Shown: in pieces, positions 47,390-57,916 of the stretch
How positions within the stretch are numbered: position 1 is the stretch's first letter
How the letters are laid out: each line of letters starts with the position of its first letter
Assembly (NCBI GenBank): GCA_033065855.1
Contig: JAVXUO010002352.1
Coordinates: 124,001-188,000, forward strand
Direction: 5' to 3'
DNA length: 64,000 nucleotides
From: Escallonia rubra
Taxonomy: Eukaryota; Streptophyta; Magnoliopsida; Escalloniales; Escalloniaceae
Notes under the pieces: model-generated
The model's database searches: none
What the model was told of the DNA's origin: nothing
Seen by the model: only the letters and a program-made list of their open reading frames with translations
Made by a program: the position numbers and the translations under genes

Positions 47390-48080
47390 TCGCCCAAAAT
47401 GAAAAATGATCCATTTGTTCTAACGCCAACATATCATATCACTAAATAGTTTGTGTACTGGACCTGGTACTTGGATATGTGCTTCAATATTACTGTTAGG
47501 TTAAGGAGATAAAGCAACAGACTAATTCATATTATCTTAAGGGTTCAGGTACTACTGCGATATGTCCCATGAATGTCCCATATGTACTCCCCAAATGATG
47601 TATATATATAGCAAGGCACGAAACAAGACAAATGCACGACTTACTGTTTTGCCATTTGCAAACACTATTATAATAAACCTGTCACCACAATCCCCTCAAG
47701 TAATAAAAAATTGTTGATATGTATTATGTTCTCTGACATACATGAATGAGCCCGATAGTTATTATAGCATTTATAAACTGTTTATAGCATGCGGTGCCGA
47801 GATTGGCAAGCCATTTCACTGCCACTCTTTGCCCTATATGGGTTAACATTGCCTATACTTGCATAGTGACATGTGGGCAATGGCAATAAAAACAAACTTT
47901 TAAGTCATATTACTTCAAAGCAGATGCAGTCCGGTTTTTTGGATGAGAATTATGTATATTTTCGAAACAGTACTGGGGCATGTTGCTGGAGGGCAACAAA
48001 CTTTGGTGAAAGAAAACAAGAAAAGATTACGATAATACGAATAGTGTCACAAAAAAATTTATCTAAATTTTTTTATTCAA
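47390..48080. other. Intergenic, no gene seen
   Basis: This is where the NB-ARC part of the neighbouring NLR relic would be expected. No P-loop or kinase-2 coding is visible on either strand. Confidence 0.55.
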
Positions 48081-49058
48081 TATAACAACACTTGTCACTC
48101 TCTCTCTCTCTCTCTCTAAAATAACTCTCTGACTTTTCTCTAAAACTCAGCCGTCCACAGATAGCCACCGTCGGGGTGGGGGGAGGGGGGGTCCTCACGA
48201 CTACCTCTCCCTCTCCCCTCCTCTCTGTTTTTATTTTCCAGTTAGTGTTCGTGTTGTGTTGTTCGTGTCCATGAGGAGGACTACGACGGTGGCCGGCGAC
48301 AGATTGCAGGGTGGAAGAAGGTGGTGGATTCGCCGGCGTATCTACCCACATCACCGGAGATGGAGACGCGTAGATCCCGCCGGATCTAATCAGATCTATG
48401 TAGATCTTAGTGTCGATCTATTAGATCTACTAGCTTTAGACGACAGATTTGTACCAGCACGTGAATGGCAGGGCTTCTAAGGGTTGAACATTTCAACACC
48501 GGCGATGGCCGGAATATCACCGGTGTCTGTCGAAATCTCACCGGCGGTGGGCGAACGGTGGAACTGTTTGTTTGGTATCTATTTTTTGTTTTTTTTTGTT
48601 TTTTTTTTGGTATGGGGGAAACTTGCTGTCCTTGTGGGGTGTTGGGGGGGGTGAAGGGTTCAGGGGCCTTGGGGTGGGGTGGGGTGGGGGTGGGGGGGTT
48701 ACGGGGTAGGCTAGGTTTCTGCTCTAGGGTTTGTATTAAGGTGGGGGATGGTGGAGATGTTTCTGGATTGCCATAGTGGGGTCTTTGTTTAGTTGCCCGG
48801 TATATGGGTGGTGTTGGAAATGCTGGTGGGAAAAGTGGCCCTTGCGGTGTTGATAGCCTCTAAGACGCTCGTCCTTGTGTTGTGGTTCTGAATGTGATTG
48901 AGTACACCTTTGTTTGGTGTGGCTCCGATTCTCCTCCTCATTGTAAAATTGTGGTGTATTTTATGTGTATTTCTGCTTTTAGGGTTAAAATTATAACCTG
49001 TAATCCTTAACAAGTTACAAAAAGTTAGGCTGAAGTGTAGGATATGTTCTGTTTTAAT
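48081..49058. other. GC-rich unclassified segment, perhaps a retroelement or captured gene
   Basis: It starts with a CT microsatellite (48097-48118), then G/C tracts and a CGGTGGCCGGCGAC-type leader, repeated AGATCTA motifs (48385-48430) and a G-rich stretch (48640-48700). Frames on the plus strand are short and have no recognised domain. The segment runs into the Harbinger-like element and then the repeated tail at 49842. Overall it could be a truncated non-LTR element read left to right, but no reverse transcriptase is present. Confidence 0.35.
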
Positions 49059-49061
49059 TTA

Positions 49062-49825
49062 GGGTTCGTTTGACAAAATTTTTTTTTTGGTTTTCAGTTT
49101 TTAAAGAGCAGTTTTTTAAAGAGCAGCTTAATTTTTTTTTTTTTTAAAAACAAGTGGGTGTTTGATAACTTTTTTTTTTTTTAGGTTTTTTTTTTTGGTG
49201 TTTGGTATCCTTTTTTATTTTGACTTTTTTTTTTTTGGTGGTTTGCGGTGGCGGTGGTGGGGTGCAGCGGTGGTGGCCGGTGGTGGTGGTGGTGGCCGGC
49301 GGCCGGAGTTGGCTGCCAGCAGTCGCCGGCGGTGGTGGCCGGCGGCCGGAGGTGGCTGCCGGCAGTCGCCGGCGGTGGTCGCCGGCGGCCGGAGGTGGCT
49401 GCCGGCAGTCGCCGGCGGTGGTCGCCGGTGGTTGCCGGCGGCCGGAGGTGGCAGCCGGCAGTCTCCGGCGGTGGTCGCCGGCGGCCGGAGGTGGCTGCCG
49501 GCAGTCGCCGGCGGTGGTCGCTGGTGGTTGCCGGCGGCCGGAGGTGGCAGCCGGCAGTCTCCGGCGGTGGTCGCCGGCGGCCGGCGGTGGTCGCCTGAGG
49601 TGGCTGCCGGCGGTGGGAGGGTGGTGGTGGTGGTCTAAGAAAAAAAAACCAAAAGTGAAAAAAAAAACCAGTTTCTGGAGTTTTTTTTTTTACTCTTTTT
49701 TAATCTTGAGTTTAAAAACTGGTTTTTAAACTGAAAAAAAAAATGGTTACCAAACGCGCCTTTTTTTTTTTCAGTTTTTAAAAACTGAAAAAAAAAAGAG
49801 GAAATTTTTTTTGTCAAACCTAGCC
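49062..49825. mobile_element. PIF/Harbinger-like non-autonomous element with GC-rich cargo, copy 2
   Basis: The termini are GGGTTCGTTTGACAAA (left) and TTTGTCAAACCTAGCC (right), with TTA on both sides (49059-49061, 49826-49828). The subterminal parts have TTTTCAGTTTTTAAA and its complement, and the core (about 49246-49620) is a GC array of GCCGGCGGCCGGAGGTGGC units. It is the same design as 17986-18639 but reversed. The G, R, W and P-rich frames of 116-175 codons in three phases are artefacts of the array. Confidence 0.78.
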
Positions 49826-49841
49826 TTAGTCTAATGTAATT

Positions 49842-49984
49842 TATATAGGGTTTACAGGCTAGTTGTTATTCTGTAGTGCTAATGTAGCAATTGCTATTAT
49901 CTTTATGTCTGTAAAATAGGTGATCGAGCCGGGACGACTTGTTAAACTCTTTTATATATGAAATATTTCTCCTCTTAATAATAT
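49842..49984 (+). repeat. Direct repeat flanking the large MULE, left copy
   Basis: Starting TATATAGGGTTTACAGGCTA and running through GATCGAGCCGGGACGACTTG to TATATATGAAATATTTCTCC, this matches 62808-62946 almost base for base in the same orientation. The position before a TA-rich tract suggests the 3' tail of a retroelement, but this is inference. Confidence 0.92.
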
Positions 49985-49995
49985 CTATATATATA

Positions 49996-50038
<43 letters not shown>
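49985..50038. repeat. TA-rich microsatellite at the left edge of the MULE
   Basis: Mostly TA dinucleotides with ATCTATAT interruptions. The last nine bases (TATGTATAT, 50030-50038) match eight of nine bases just right of the MULE (TATTTATAT, 62748-62756), a plausible 9 bp target duplication, although low complexity weakens it. Confidence 0.75.
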
Positions 50039-50326
50039 GGAAGCTGATCCGTTGAGAGCGCTAGCAAAATATCCTATTTTGCTAGCGCGATTCTAGCCGT
50101 CCATCCTAAAAGGATGGACGGACCAGATCGCGCCTTTGTCGAATATTGTCAGTCGTTCGCGACACTGTATAGCGGACGGCCTTTTTTACCTTTTTGCCCC
50201 TCCACCCCGTCTGCTATACTGTATCCCGGACGACATTGAAGTCCTGACACGGGACAGCAAAAAAGGCATCCGCTATACAGTATCGCGGACGTCCCCTAGG
50301 CTGACACATGTCAGGTCCTATCAGGA
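50039..50326 (+). repeat. MULE terminal inverted repeat, left
   Basis: It pairs with 62468-62747. It contains two small perfect hairpins: GCGCTAGCAAAATA with TATTTTGCTAGCGC (about 50059-50089) and CCGTCCATCC with GGATGGACGG (about 50097-50121). Further in lie three versions of the TCCGCTATA...TATAGCGGA palindrome. The first hairpin is broken in the right repeat. Confidence 0.92.
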
Positions 50327-51017
50327 CTTTATTTCAAGGACTTTATTTCTGCACGTGTTAGAGTGTCGGGAATAATTTTCGCTAAACAGTATCGGGACAT
50401 TATTTCCCGTATACCCCAAAGTTCCCTAATTCTCAGCTCTTTCGGCAAAATTTTCTTCTCCTTCGGATTCACTTGCTTCCATTTTCGGCTCCCCTCAAGC
50501 TTCGAGTAACACTTGCTTCAATCTTCAGTCAAGCAAGGTAAGTTTCTGATCTCAAATATTTTCTGGGTGGATTGACTGATAAAGTATATATATATATTTT
50601 TTTGGACAAAAAAGTATAGATTTTTGATGATGTTCTAGAAATTTGTCACTCTATTCATCAACTTGTGATGTTCTAGAAATTAATTTGTTAACTTTAAAGA
50701 AGTTTATTGTAGTTAATTTTGATTTTTTTAGGGGCGCTAACTTCGGCACATCTGTCTTATTTAAATTCAAATTTTTTGAGATACGTTTGTTGTATTTTGG
50801 CATGATGAATTTGTCTATTTATCAAAGTAATTTTAATTCGTTATGTTCAATAAATCTATAATTAGCAAAATGGGAGACTTTTGAGATTATGTATATGGTA
50901 TATTTGTCATCCTAAATTGGTCTATTCGTCAAGATAATTTTTAGGTAATATTTTCAGTTGAAAATGTCATTTTATGGTTAAGCGTAGTCGATATTTCTAC
51001 ATAGTTCTTGTTTCTCA
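50327..51017 (+). promoter_or_regulatory. Presumed promoter and 5' untranslated region of the MULE transposase, with intron
   Basis: Between the terminal repeat and the ATG there is a C/T-rich leader (about 50440-50535), then AAG|GTAAGT (donor at 50538) and a T-rich tract ending in CTACATAG (acceptor, 51004), 13 bases before the ATG. This fits a leader intron of 467 bp. No other gene is visible. Confidence 0.5.
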
Positions 51018-52452
51018 ATGTCTGATTTCGTGTCGCGCTTCAACACCCCTGTAGTTGCTCGTGATCTGTCTCTAGGCCGAACCTTTCAAACATTGGAAGA
51101 AGCTGGAGAATGTTTTCGAGCGTATTCACTGAGGGCTAGATTTGACATTAGAATAAAGACTACAAGAACGAGCAACATAACGAAAAAGATATGCTCTCGC
51201 TTATACGAGTGCCATAGAGGCAGAAACCCAATGCAAAATGAGACACGCGTAGGCAACGATGACAGTGATGACGAAATAGGATATTCGCGCAGAAGACGGG
51301 ATTGCTTTGCGCGAACAAATTGCCAGGTCAAGATGTTCGTAAGCTATAAAGCCAAGCAAGATCATTGGCTTATTACCAGCCTGGAACTGGCACACAATCA
51401 CCCGTTAATAACCCCTTCTAAGGTGAGTCAGATGCATCAACACAAGAAGATGGGTAAGGTCGCGAGGAGCCTCATTCACACAATGAGCGATGCGTGGCTA
51501 GGACCTACCGACATGATTAATGTTCTTGCTGAACAGGCCGGGGGAATTCAAAATTTAAACTTTAACACGACAGACGTTCGTAACGCGGTCCGAACCCATA
51601 GACGAGCCGCGTATGACCTCAATGATGCTCAAGCCACAATGAGCCTATTGAAACAGATGCAGATGGAGGACCCGCAGTTTACCTTCGATTATAAACTTGA
51701 CGACGAGCATCGAGTTAGCACAATTTTTTGGGTCGACGGTCGTTCGAGGCTTGCTTATAAGCATTTTGGGGATGTCGTGACTTTCGACACCACATACCGT
51801 ACCAACAAGTACTCGATGCCATTTGCCCCTTTCACGGGGGTCAATCATCATTATCACTCCATCCTGTTCGGGTTCACCTTGTTAAGGGACGAGAGCGAGA
51901 GTTCTTTTGAATGGTTGTTTAGGGCGTGGCTGGAAGCCATGAACTTTAAAGCACCCAACGTTATCATCACCGATCAAGATTTGGCAATGAAGAAGGCTAT
52001 TGCCACCGTCTTCCCAAATACTCGACACAACTTGTGCACTTGGCACATAAGCAACAAATACCCCGAACGTTTGCATCACGTGTATGCAAAGTTTCCAGAC
52101 TTTAAACAGGATTTTGACACGTGCGTTAGCAAGTCGTTAACGATTGAGGAATTTGAGGAGAGGTGGGAAAAGCTTGTTGAGGATTACTCATTGCAAGACA
52201 ACGAGTGGCTCCAGCACTTGTACGAGCTCAAAGAGCAATGGATTGGCGTTTACACGAGGAGGCATTTTTTTGCGGGCATGAAAACGACGGGCAGGAGTGA
52301 ATCTATGAATGCCACGTTCGATAGTTACGTGGGTACAGCTACCAATTTGAAGAGTTTCGTCACATCCGCACAGAAAGCAGTTGCGTCGTTGTTCGTGAAA
52401 GAAAGGGCTGCAGATTTTGCAACCACGTACAAACAGAGGAGAAGGTTGCTTG

Positions 52453-54691
52453 TGTGAGGCCCCAATCTTAATTAGCTTCTAATCATTCTATTAAGTTTAA
52501 ACATATTTAAGTTTGATTGAAGTAATATAATTGTGTTATATCATTTTCATTCATAAAATAAATATTGAAATTAAGTTCTGAGCCCAAAAACATAATTATG
52601 TAGAACTTTGGGGGTTAAAAAAAGTAACTATGCAAAACTTTGGGGTCAATTTTAAAATACCCTAAGTTAGCTATAAAGGGTCACGTGAAGGGGTGTGGGA
52701 TTAATAGCATTTTGGTGTGCCACCTATGTTTGGTGGTGAGTAATCAAAGGAAAGAATAAAAAAATGGGAAGAGAAGTTAAGTGGATAATTTAGAAACAAA
52801 AGAGAAGGTGGAAAGGAAGAGCACCATTCGGTCAGGAGAAACAAAGAGAAGGGAAAGAGTGGGAATAGAAAAGAGAGAAAGAAGAAGGAAGAAAAGCAAA
52901 GAGAGAAAGGAAGAAGAGAAGAAGAAAAGGAAGAGTAAAGGAGGGGGATTTGCATCAACTTTCTCCTATTGGCTTGAGCTTAATTTTCTTGGTAGGTTAT
53001 CTTGTTCTTTTAGGTTTTAAAGCATGTTAGAGAAGTATTATGAGTAGTGGAATACTTATAAACTTGCTTGTAATGGTCTTAAGAGAGAGATATGTTCAAA
53101 ACCAGCAAAACAGTCATGTAAATGAAATAACGCTGGTGCCTAGCAATGTTTGGTTTTAGTTGAGATATGGGTTCGGTTATTTTATATGCTGTACTAATAC
53201 GTGTGTAGAGTATACACACCAAATATCAGATTATTTCAAGCACTATTACTATGGTTTAAATTCGTGGATTGAAACCTATTCTGTGAAACTGTACAGTCAT
53301 GGAATTAGAGTACTTTTAGTTAAGATATGGACTTGGTTATTTTATATGTTACACTAGTACATGTATAGAGTCTACATACCAAATTTAAGATTATTTCAAG
53401 TACTATTGCTATGGTTTAAAATTCGTGGCTTGGAACCTATCTTGTGAAACTGTTGCTAGGCAGATTCTGAAGTTTTTCTTTTTTAAGGGATTAATATGAT
53501 CTTAAAACAATATTTTTGTGTCAATTAAAATACTAGGATGTAGCTATTTAATTCTAATTTTCATAAATATATAGTTTTACTGTAGAAGCCTTGCAATTAA
53601 AGTGTTATGATTTTCAGAGTACAGACTACTCCTGCTGCCATTTGAAATACTGGGCAGATTAGGTTACATGTTTGGCATGTATTGTCGATAATACGGTAAA
53701 TATGACTCGACAGGGGATTAAACCTCTTTTGAGGTACTTGATGACATTCATGTTGACGTATGTACATGATTATGCATATCACGTGAAGGAGGAGGAAAAA
53801 AATGAGTTGATGGTGTTATTTGCCGGGGTTGGAAGTTATCCGGCCAGGGTTCTCGTTCTCGTTCATGTCTTGATAGTACGCACTAGCTATGCGTACTACT
53901 TCTCAAAAGGAATTATTGGCGTGCCTGTGATGACGTTGAACTTCTTCTATCGAACCCGCTACATCAGTTGGTTGCGATACGAAAAGTCTCTCGCACTCAG
54001 GGAAGGTTGGCTCGTGCATGAGGGGCATATTTGCATATTGATATTCTCGTACTTGGCTTATATTTGCCTTGAACTTTTTGTACTGTTTGGTTATTCTTGG
54101 CGAGATCAAGTTAATATTTAGGTCTTGCTCGTCATTAAAGTGTATGTTCTACAAGATTTCAAATCTTGCTCGATATGTTATTCTCGTTTCTTTTGAAGCA
54201 AGTGTGAGCAGATGCTTGCATGTGTTACTCGATATATTAAATTATTCTTAAGTACGTAGGTATCATCTGTTCAAGTGACTTGCATGTTCATACTAACTAT
54301 ACATAATATGATCAAGTCATGTTTAGACTTAAAAGCACCGGATACCCTACTGAGCCATTAGGCTGACCCATTCCCGATACTTTTTTTCTAGGTTCGGAGT
54401 CGGAGTATTTGCCAAGGGACGAAGAGGATTACCTCGGGGAGACTCAAGAGTATTACGCTGGGTGAGCAACGTTTAGTTGTTCTTCTTTTATTTTGGAGTG
54501 TAGTACTTGTATAGAAGAGAGGTAGTCTGTAATATAATGTTACGTTCAGTCTTTCCACTTATGGACGACTGTAACGTTTAAGTATGCTTCCGCTGTTTCT
54601 TTTGAGGTTGTAGTAAAGCTCTGTTTATCCTTGAGGTATATGTGTTAACCAGCTTGTTTAGCGTTGCACTTCCCCTTCCGGGGGCGTGACA
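52453..54691 (+). mobile_element. Solo LTR (Ty3/gypsy-type), 2239 bp, with perfect 5 bp target duplication
   Basis: It begins TGTGAGGCCCCAATC and ends CCGGGGGCGTGACA, a TG...CA pair with the GGCCCC/GGGGGC inner match typical of many plant gypsy LTRs. GCTTG is duplicated exactly on both sides (52448-52452, 54692-54696). There is no internal region, so unequal recombination between two LTRs is likely. Inside, 53158-53291 and 53319-53452 are a tandem pair. The 149-codon frame at 53672 has no recognised domain. Orientation is guessed. Confidence 0.85.
53158..53452 (+). repeat. 161 bp-spaced tandem pair inside the solo LTR
   Basis: Both copies read GTT.AGATATGG..T.GGTTA and CAAGTACTATTGCTATGG-type sequence in the same order, with ~15% differences by eye. 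Confidence 0.8.
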
Positions 54692-55556
54692 GCTTGAGAC
54701 CCCGCTGGAGCTGAACGGTGCCAAAGTCTATACGAAGGAGATCTTCTTGCTATACCAAGTAGAGCTGCAGAAATCGGGACGATACTGTATAAAGAAGATG
54801 GCAGAAAAGTCTACACGTGAGTACAAGGTTTATTCGCTCGTGAATGACCTCGTTCCTGAGAAGCTGCGCAGAATGTATACGGTGAGCCACCACACATTGA
54901 CGGACTCGGTGACATGTGTTTGCAAGAAGTTGGAGTTCCATGGCATCCTGTGTAGACACATTTTACGGTTTTTCACCCAGAAGAATATCAGGACAATCCC
55001 CGATAAATACGTCTTGCCATGGTGGACGAAAGGTGGAAACAGGTTGCACGGTACCATTGCCTTTCCGGAACACCCGTACCCTGACTTCGAAGAATCAGAG
55101 ACGTTGCGGTATAATCATCTGGTGATGATGTTCACCCGTTTGTCCGTAAAGGCTGCTGCTACAATGGTCGGTTATAAACATCTCCTCGAGGTAGCTCAGC
55201 AGCAAGAGCCCATCGTCGACCAGTTGGAAGCAGCTTCAGTCACCAATGCGGTTGACACCGAGCCTACGGCGGGATCAACAGATGACGAGCCGGGGGAGGA
55301 AGACAACAATGATATCCCGCCGTTGGATCTAATTATATCGCAAATGAAATGCCTCACGATATCTACGCGGATGAAAAGCTCTATTGAAACGGCAACTCAA
55401 CCTAAAAAGCTGCGAAGGTGTGCATTGTGCAACAAAATGACCGACCACGACAAGCGGAACCATTACAAGGCACTGGGGATAAGTTCAGGGGGTTTGCAAG
55501 ACGGGGAAGAAGATGACGCCGAAGATGAGGACGAACAAGCTGCAGTGGACCTTTAA

Positions 55557-55795
55557 TTTGTTGTATAAGCCATCAAAGTCTGTTTGACATTTGTAATAAT
55601 TTTTTGTAATATTTTTCTAATAATTTTTCGATCGAATTGTCAATTTTTTTTCTTCTGATGAACCTATGAGAGGCCATCAAATCTAAGTCTTAAGTTTTTT
55701 TTTTTTTTTTTGTTTGCCCCATAAGCTACATAGTGTAGTGGACGGATCTACAGAGTCACGCTAGGCTATTTATGTCCGCATGTTTTGTTCTTCGT
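55557..55795. other. 3' flank of the MULE transposase
   Basis: After the stop come AT-rich TTGTAATAATTTTTTGTAAT sequence, likely with the polyadenylation signal, and a T run at 55696-55710. No gene. Confidence 0.5.
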
Positions 55796-55989
55796 GTCTG
55801 CTACAAAATATAGCGGATGGAATCGCAGAAAAAACTTTTCGTTTTCTTTTATGTCCGCTATACAAGGTAACAGACGTCCAAGTAGAAAAACTTTTGGTTT
55901 TCTTCGATGTCCGCTATACAATGTAGCGGACGTAATCGCAGCAAAACTCTTGGTGTTCTTTTATGTCCGCTATACAATGTAGCGGATGA
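55796..55989 (+). repeat. 57 bp tandem repeat with terminal-repeat palindrome, four copies
   Basis: The palindromic core (TCCGCTATACAATGTAGCGGA-like) occurs at about 55796, 55853, 55910 and 55966, separated by AAACTTTTGGTTTTCTT-like spacers. The first two cores are imperfect. A lone further copy lies at about 56839-56862. Confidence 0.88.
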
Positions 55990-56174
55990 CTCTATCCTAG
56001 TATATATTAATCAGATCGGGCAATCATCTTTATCAGTTCGTCTGTTTCTCTCTCTGTCTCGAACATATAACCCAAGCCGCTACTCTATCTACGGCGACCC
56101 ACATCTCCGGTGACCCAATCTCCGGTGACACCACCCACCTCCCCTCAACGATGCGGTGCCTTCAGCGACACTCC

Positions 56175-56624
56175 CATACCTCGATGGCTTCTGGATCGGC
56201 GAGCAGCGGCGAATTTATTGGCAACATGCACCTTGCAGGCAGACACTTCTTCAAGGTCATGGTGCCTGGTTTTGAGAATGAACTTGTAGGCCATCCCTCT
56301 TTCTCTGTGTTTTCGTGTATTAAAAGTTTGATCTTTGATTAAAAACTAACCTATTTTTTGTATTGTGAATATGTTATGACATATCGGTAATTTATTTCGA
56401 TTCAAGATTAACCAGCCACAAGGGGTCATGGCATTTAAGAATCAAGATGAAGCGCGGCCTCCAAGGTCAACTTACTTTCACAGAGGGTTGGAACGAATTC
56501 GTGCAGCAACATGGCCTCCAACTCGGGGACTTTGTAGTGTTTTAACACATTGGAGAGTGGGATTTTCATGTTTTGATATTTGATCGGAGCACTTGTGAAA
56601 AACTTTATTTCCCCCAATATTGAA
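56175..56624 (+). pseudogene. Captured B3-domain (REM-type) gene fragment
   Basis: Exon 1 (ATG at 56181, to about 56287) encodes LAGRHFFKVMVPGFENEL, then GTAGGC looks like a splice donor. After ~120 bases a second part (about 56408-56624) encodes GQLTFTEGWNEFVQQHGLQL and GDFVVF, a stop TAA, then GEWDFHVLIFDRSTCEK. FFKVM.PGF, L..GW..FV...GL..GDF and F.V.IFD...CEK are B3 DNA-binding-domain signatures of REM-type plant transcription factors. The middle of the domain is missing and a stop interrupts it, so it is not functional. It lies inside the MULE, which points to gene-fragment capture. Confidence 0.75.
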
Positions 56625-56639
56625 CCCTAAATTCTGTTT

Positions 56640-57081
56640 ATTATGAATGAATAAATTTATGTTGATGTTCATTATATTTCCGAATTTTTTCTCGCTTAGT
56701 TGTGCCGTTTGAGATTAAGTCGATATTCAGATTGTTGATTGTGAATCGTACGTTATTTATTGTTCAAACAATATTGAGATTATTGATTCCGTCGCTAAAA
56801 CAAGTCTTCGGGCGCCAAATTATTAAAACAAAATTATCGTCGTCCGCTACAATGTCTAGCGGATGGCGCAGCAGAAATTCCCAACACTTGAAAAATCGAA
56901 AGACGAGGTTCGCTTATTAGAATGACGTGTGGATAAGTGCTAGTTGGAATGAAATCCTAACATGCAATAGGAAGATATATATATCACTCTTCATTTGACA
57001 TATACTCATCAGATAAGTACTGATCATTGGTTAAAATATTGTTTCTCTCATTTGAATTGAGATGCCTCCCACTAGCATCGG
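56640..57081. other. MULE interior, no gene seen
   Basis: AT-rich sequence with one further copy of the palindrome at 56839-56862. Otherwise nothing is recognised. Confidence 0.5.
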
Positions 57082-57366
57082 TCATTTCTTCCGCAAGTTG
57101 AAGCATGTAAAATCGTTTCTACGCAGCAACATCCGGTTATTCTCCATACGGATTCGGCACACAGCTTTCTTACACTGCTTAACATTATGCCGCGACAGGG
57201 TAAGTGGACGACGTTGCGGCACATGTGCTCTCAGCGTGGTGAGATCTTGGTGTAGTGCTTCTGATTCCTTAACTCGATATGCCCATTCTCTTCGTAAACC
57301 TGCATAATACTCTTTCGGATCCGTGTACTTCACTTCTTTGTAGTCGTCGTTCCTTTCACACATCAA
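57082..57366 (-). CDS. Unrecognised small frame inside the MULE
   Basis: A minus-strand frame of 94 codons, Arg/Lys/Glu-rich, with REWAYRVKESEALHQDL that could form a helix or coiled coil, and ending NDFTCFNLRKK. It has no repeat origin that I can see, and its base composition is less AT-rich than its surroundings. I do not recognise a family. It could be a last exon of another captured gene, a small MULE accessory protein, or chance. The start codon is unsupported. Confidence 0.3.
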   Translation of the reverse strand: MMCERNDDYKEVKYTDPKEYYAGLRREWAYRVKESEALHQDLTTLRAHVPQRRPLTLSRHNVKQCKKAVCRIRMENNRMLLRRNDFTCFNLRKK

Positions 57367-57916
57367 TCACACAGTCTCACGTCCCCGATAACTAGAACTA
57401 TCAGGAACTCCTGCCATTTAACTTAGGTACATCTAATGCGATGAGCATGGCTAACATATATAAATAAGCCCACACACACACATGTCCGCTATATTGGTGT
57501 GATAGCTACACAATAGCCTGCCCATCTCTGGTGACAAGACAAGTCTCTGGACACTGACACCCTGCTTAATTGGTAGTTGGAGACAATAGCATGCCCGTGT
57601 CAGTGAGAAGACAAGTCTTTGGTGACAAGACAAGTCTCTGCTTTTTTCCCAGCGACTTGTCACATGACAAGACAATGTCTCTGGTCTATTGCATCGAATT
57701 GTCACATCTCATAAAGTTGAACCTGTAACATCTCATAAAGTGGTCATGTTTCAAAGTATATATTAGTACATGCATTACATGAAAGCGCAAAGGGCATAGA
57801 GTAATATACTCTCAGTTTCATAACACTTATTTTTCCAATTTTGAAAACTGAAAAAAAAAAAGCAAAAAAAAACCTTGTCAAACGGCCCCTTATTTTTTTT
57901 TTGGTTTTTCTCTACA
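57367..57916. other. MULE interior with a Harbinger-like end fragment
   Basis: No gene. The stretch at 57832-57893 (TTTTGAAAACTGAAAAAA then GTCAAACGGCCCC) is a fragment of the ends seen in the elements at 17986 and 49062. AAGACAAGTCTCTG-like motifs recur near 57535, 57607 and 57625. Confidence 0.5.

Larger units (their letters stand above)
51018..55556 (+). pseudogene. FAR1-type MULE transposase, interrupted by a solo LTR
   Basis: The coding sequence is in two parts, 51018-52452 and 54697-55556, separated by an LTR insertion. Together they are exactly 2295 bases, 764 residues plus stop, so no frame is lost apart from the insertion. In order: an N-terminal FAR1-like zinc-binding domain (~20-135, with CSRLYECHRG, CQVKMFVSY and AHNHPL), a central MULE DDE domain with D257 (FDTTYRTNKY), D319 (ITDQDLAM) and E428 (TGRSESMN) plus the CTWH block, and a SWIM zinc finger C552-C554-C564-H566 (CVCKKLEFHGILCRH). 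The C-terminal tail is acidic. In the family this protein binds the terminal repeats and cuts the element out. As it stands, translation stops three codons after the insertion junction at 52457. The acidic end and the SWIM domain would be lost. Confidence 0.92.

Noticed and set aside
49162..49729. Frames of 116-175 codons in three phases
   Set aside because: Same reason: the GCCGGCGGCCGG-type array of the second Harbinger-like element.
53672..54121. 149-codon frame in the solo LTR
   Set aside because: LTRs rarely encode proteins and no domain is seen.
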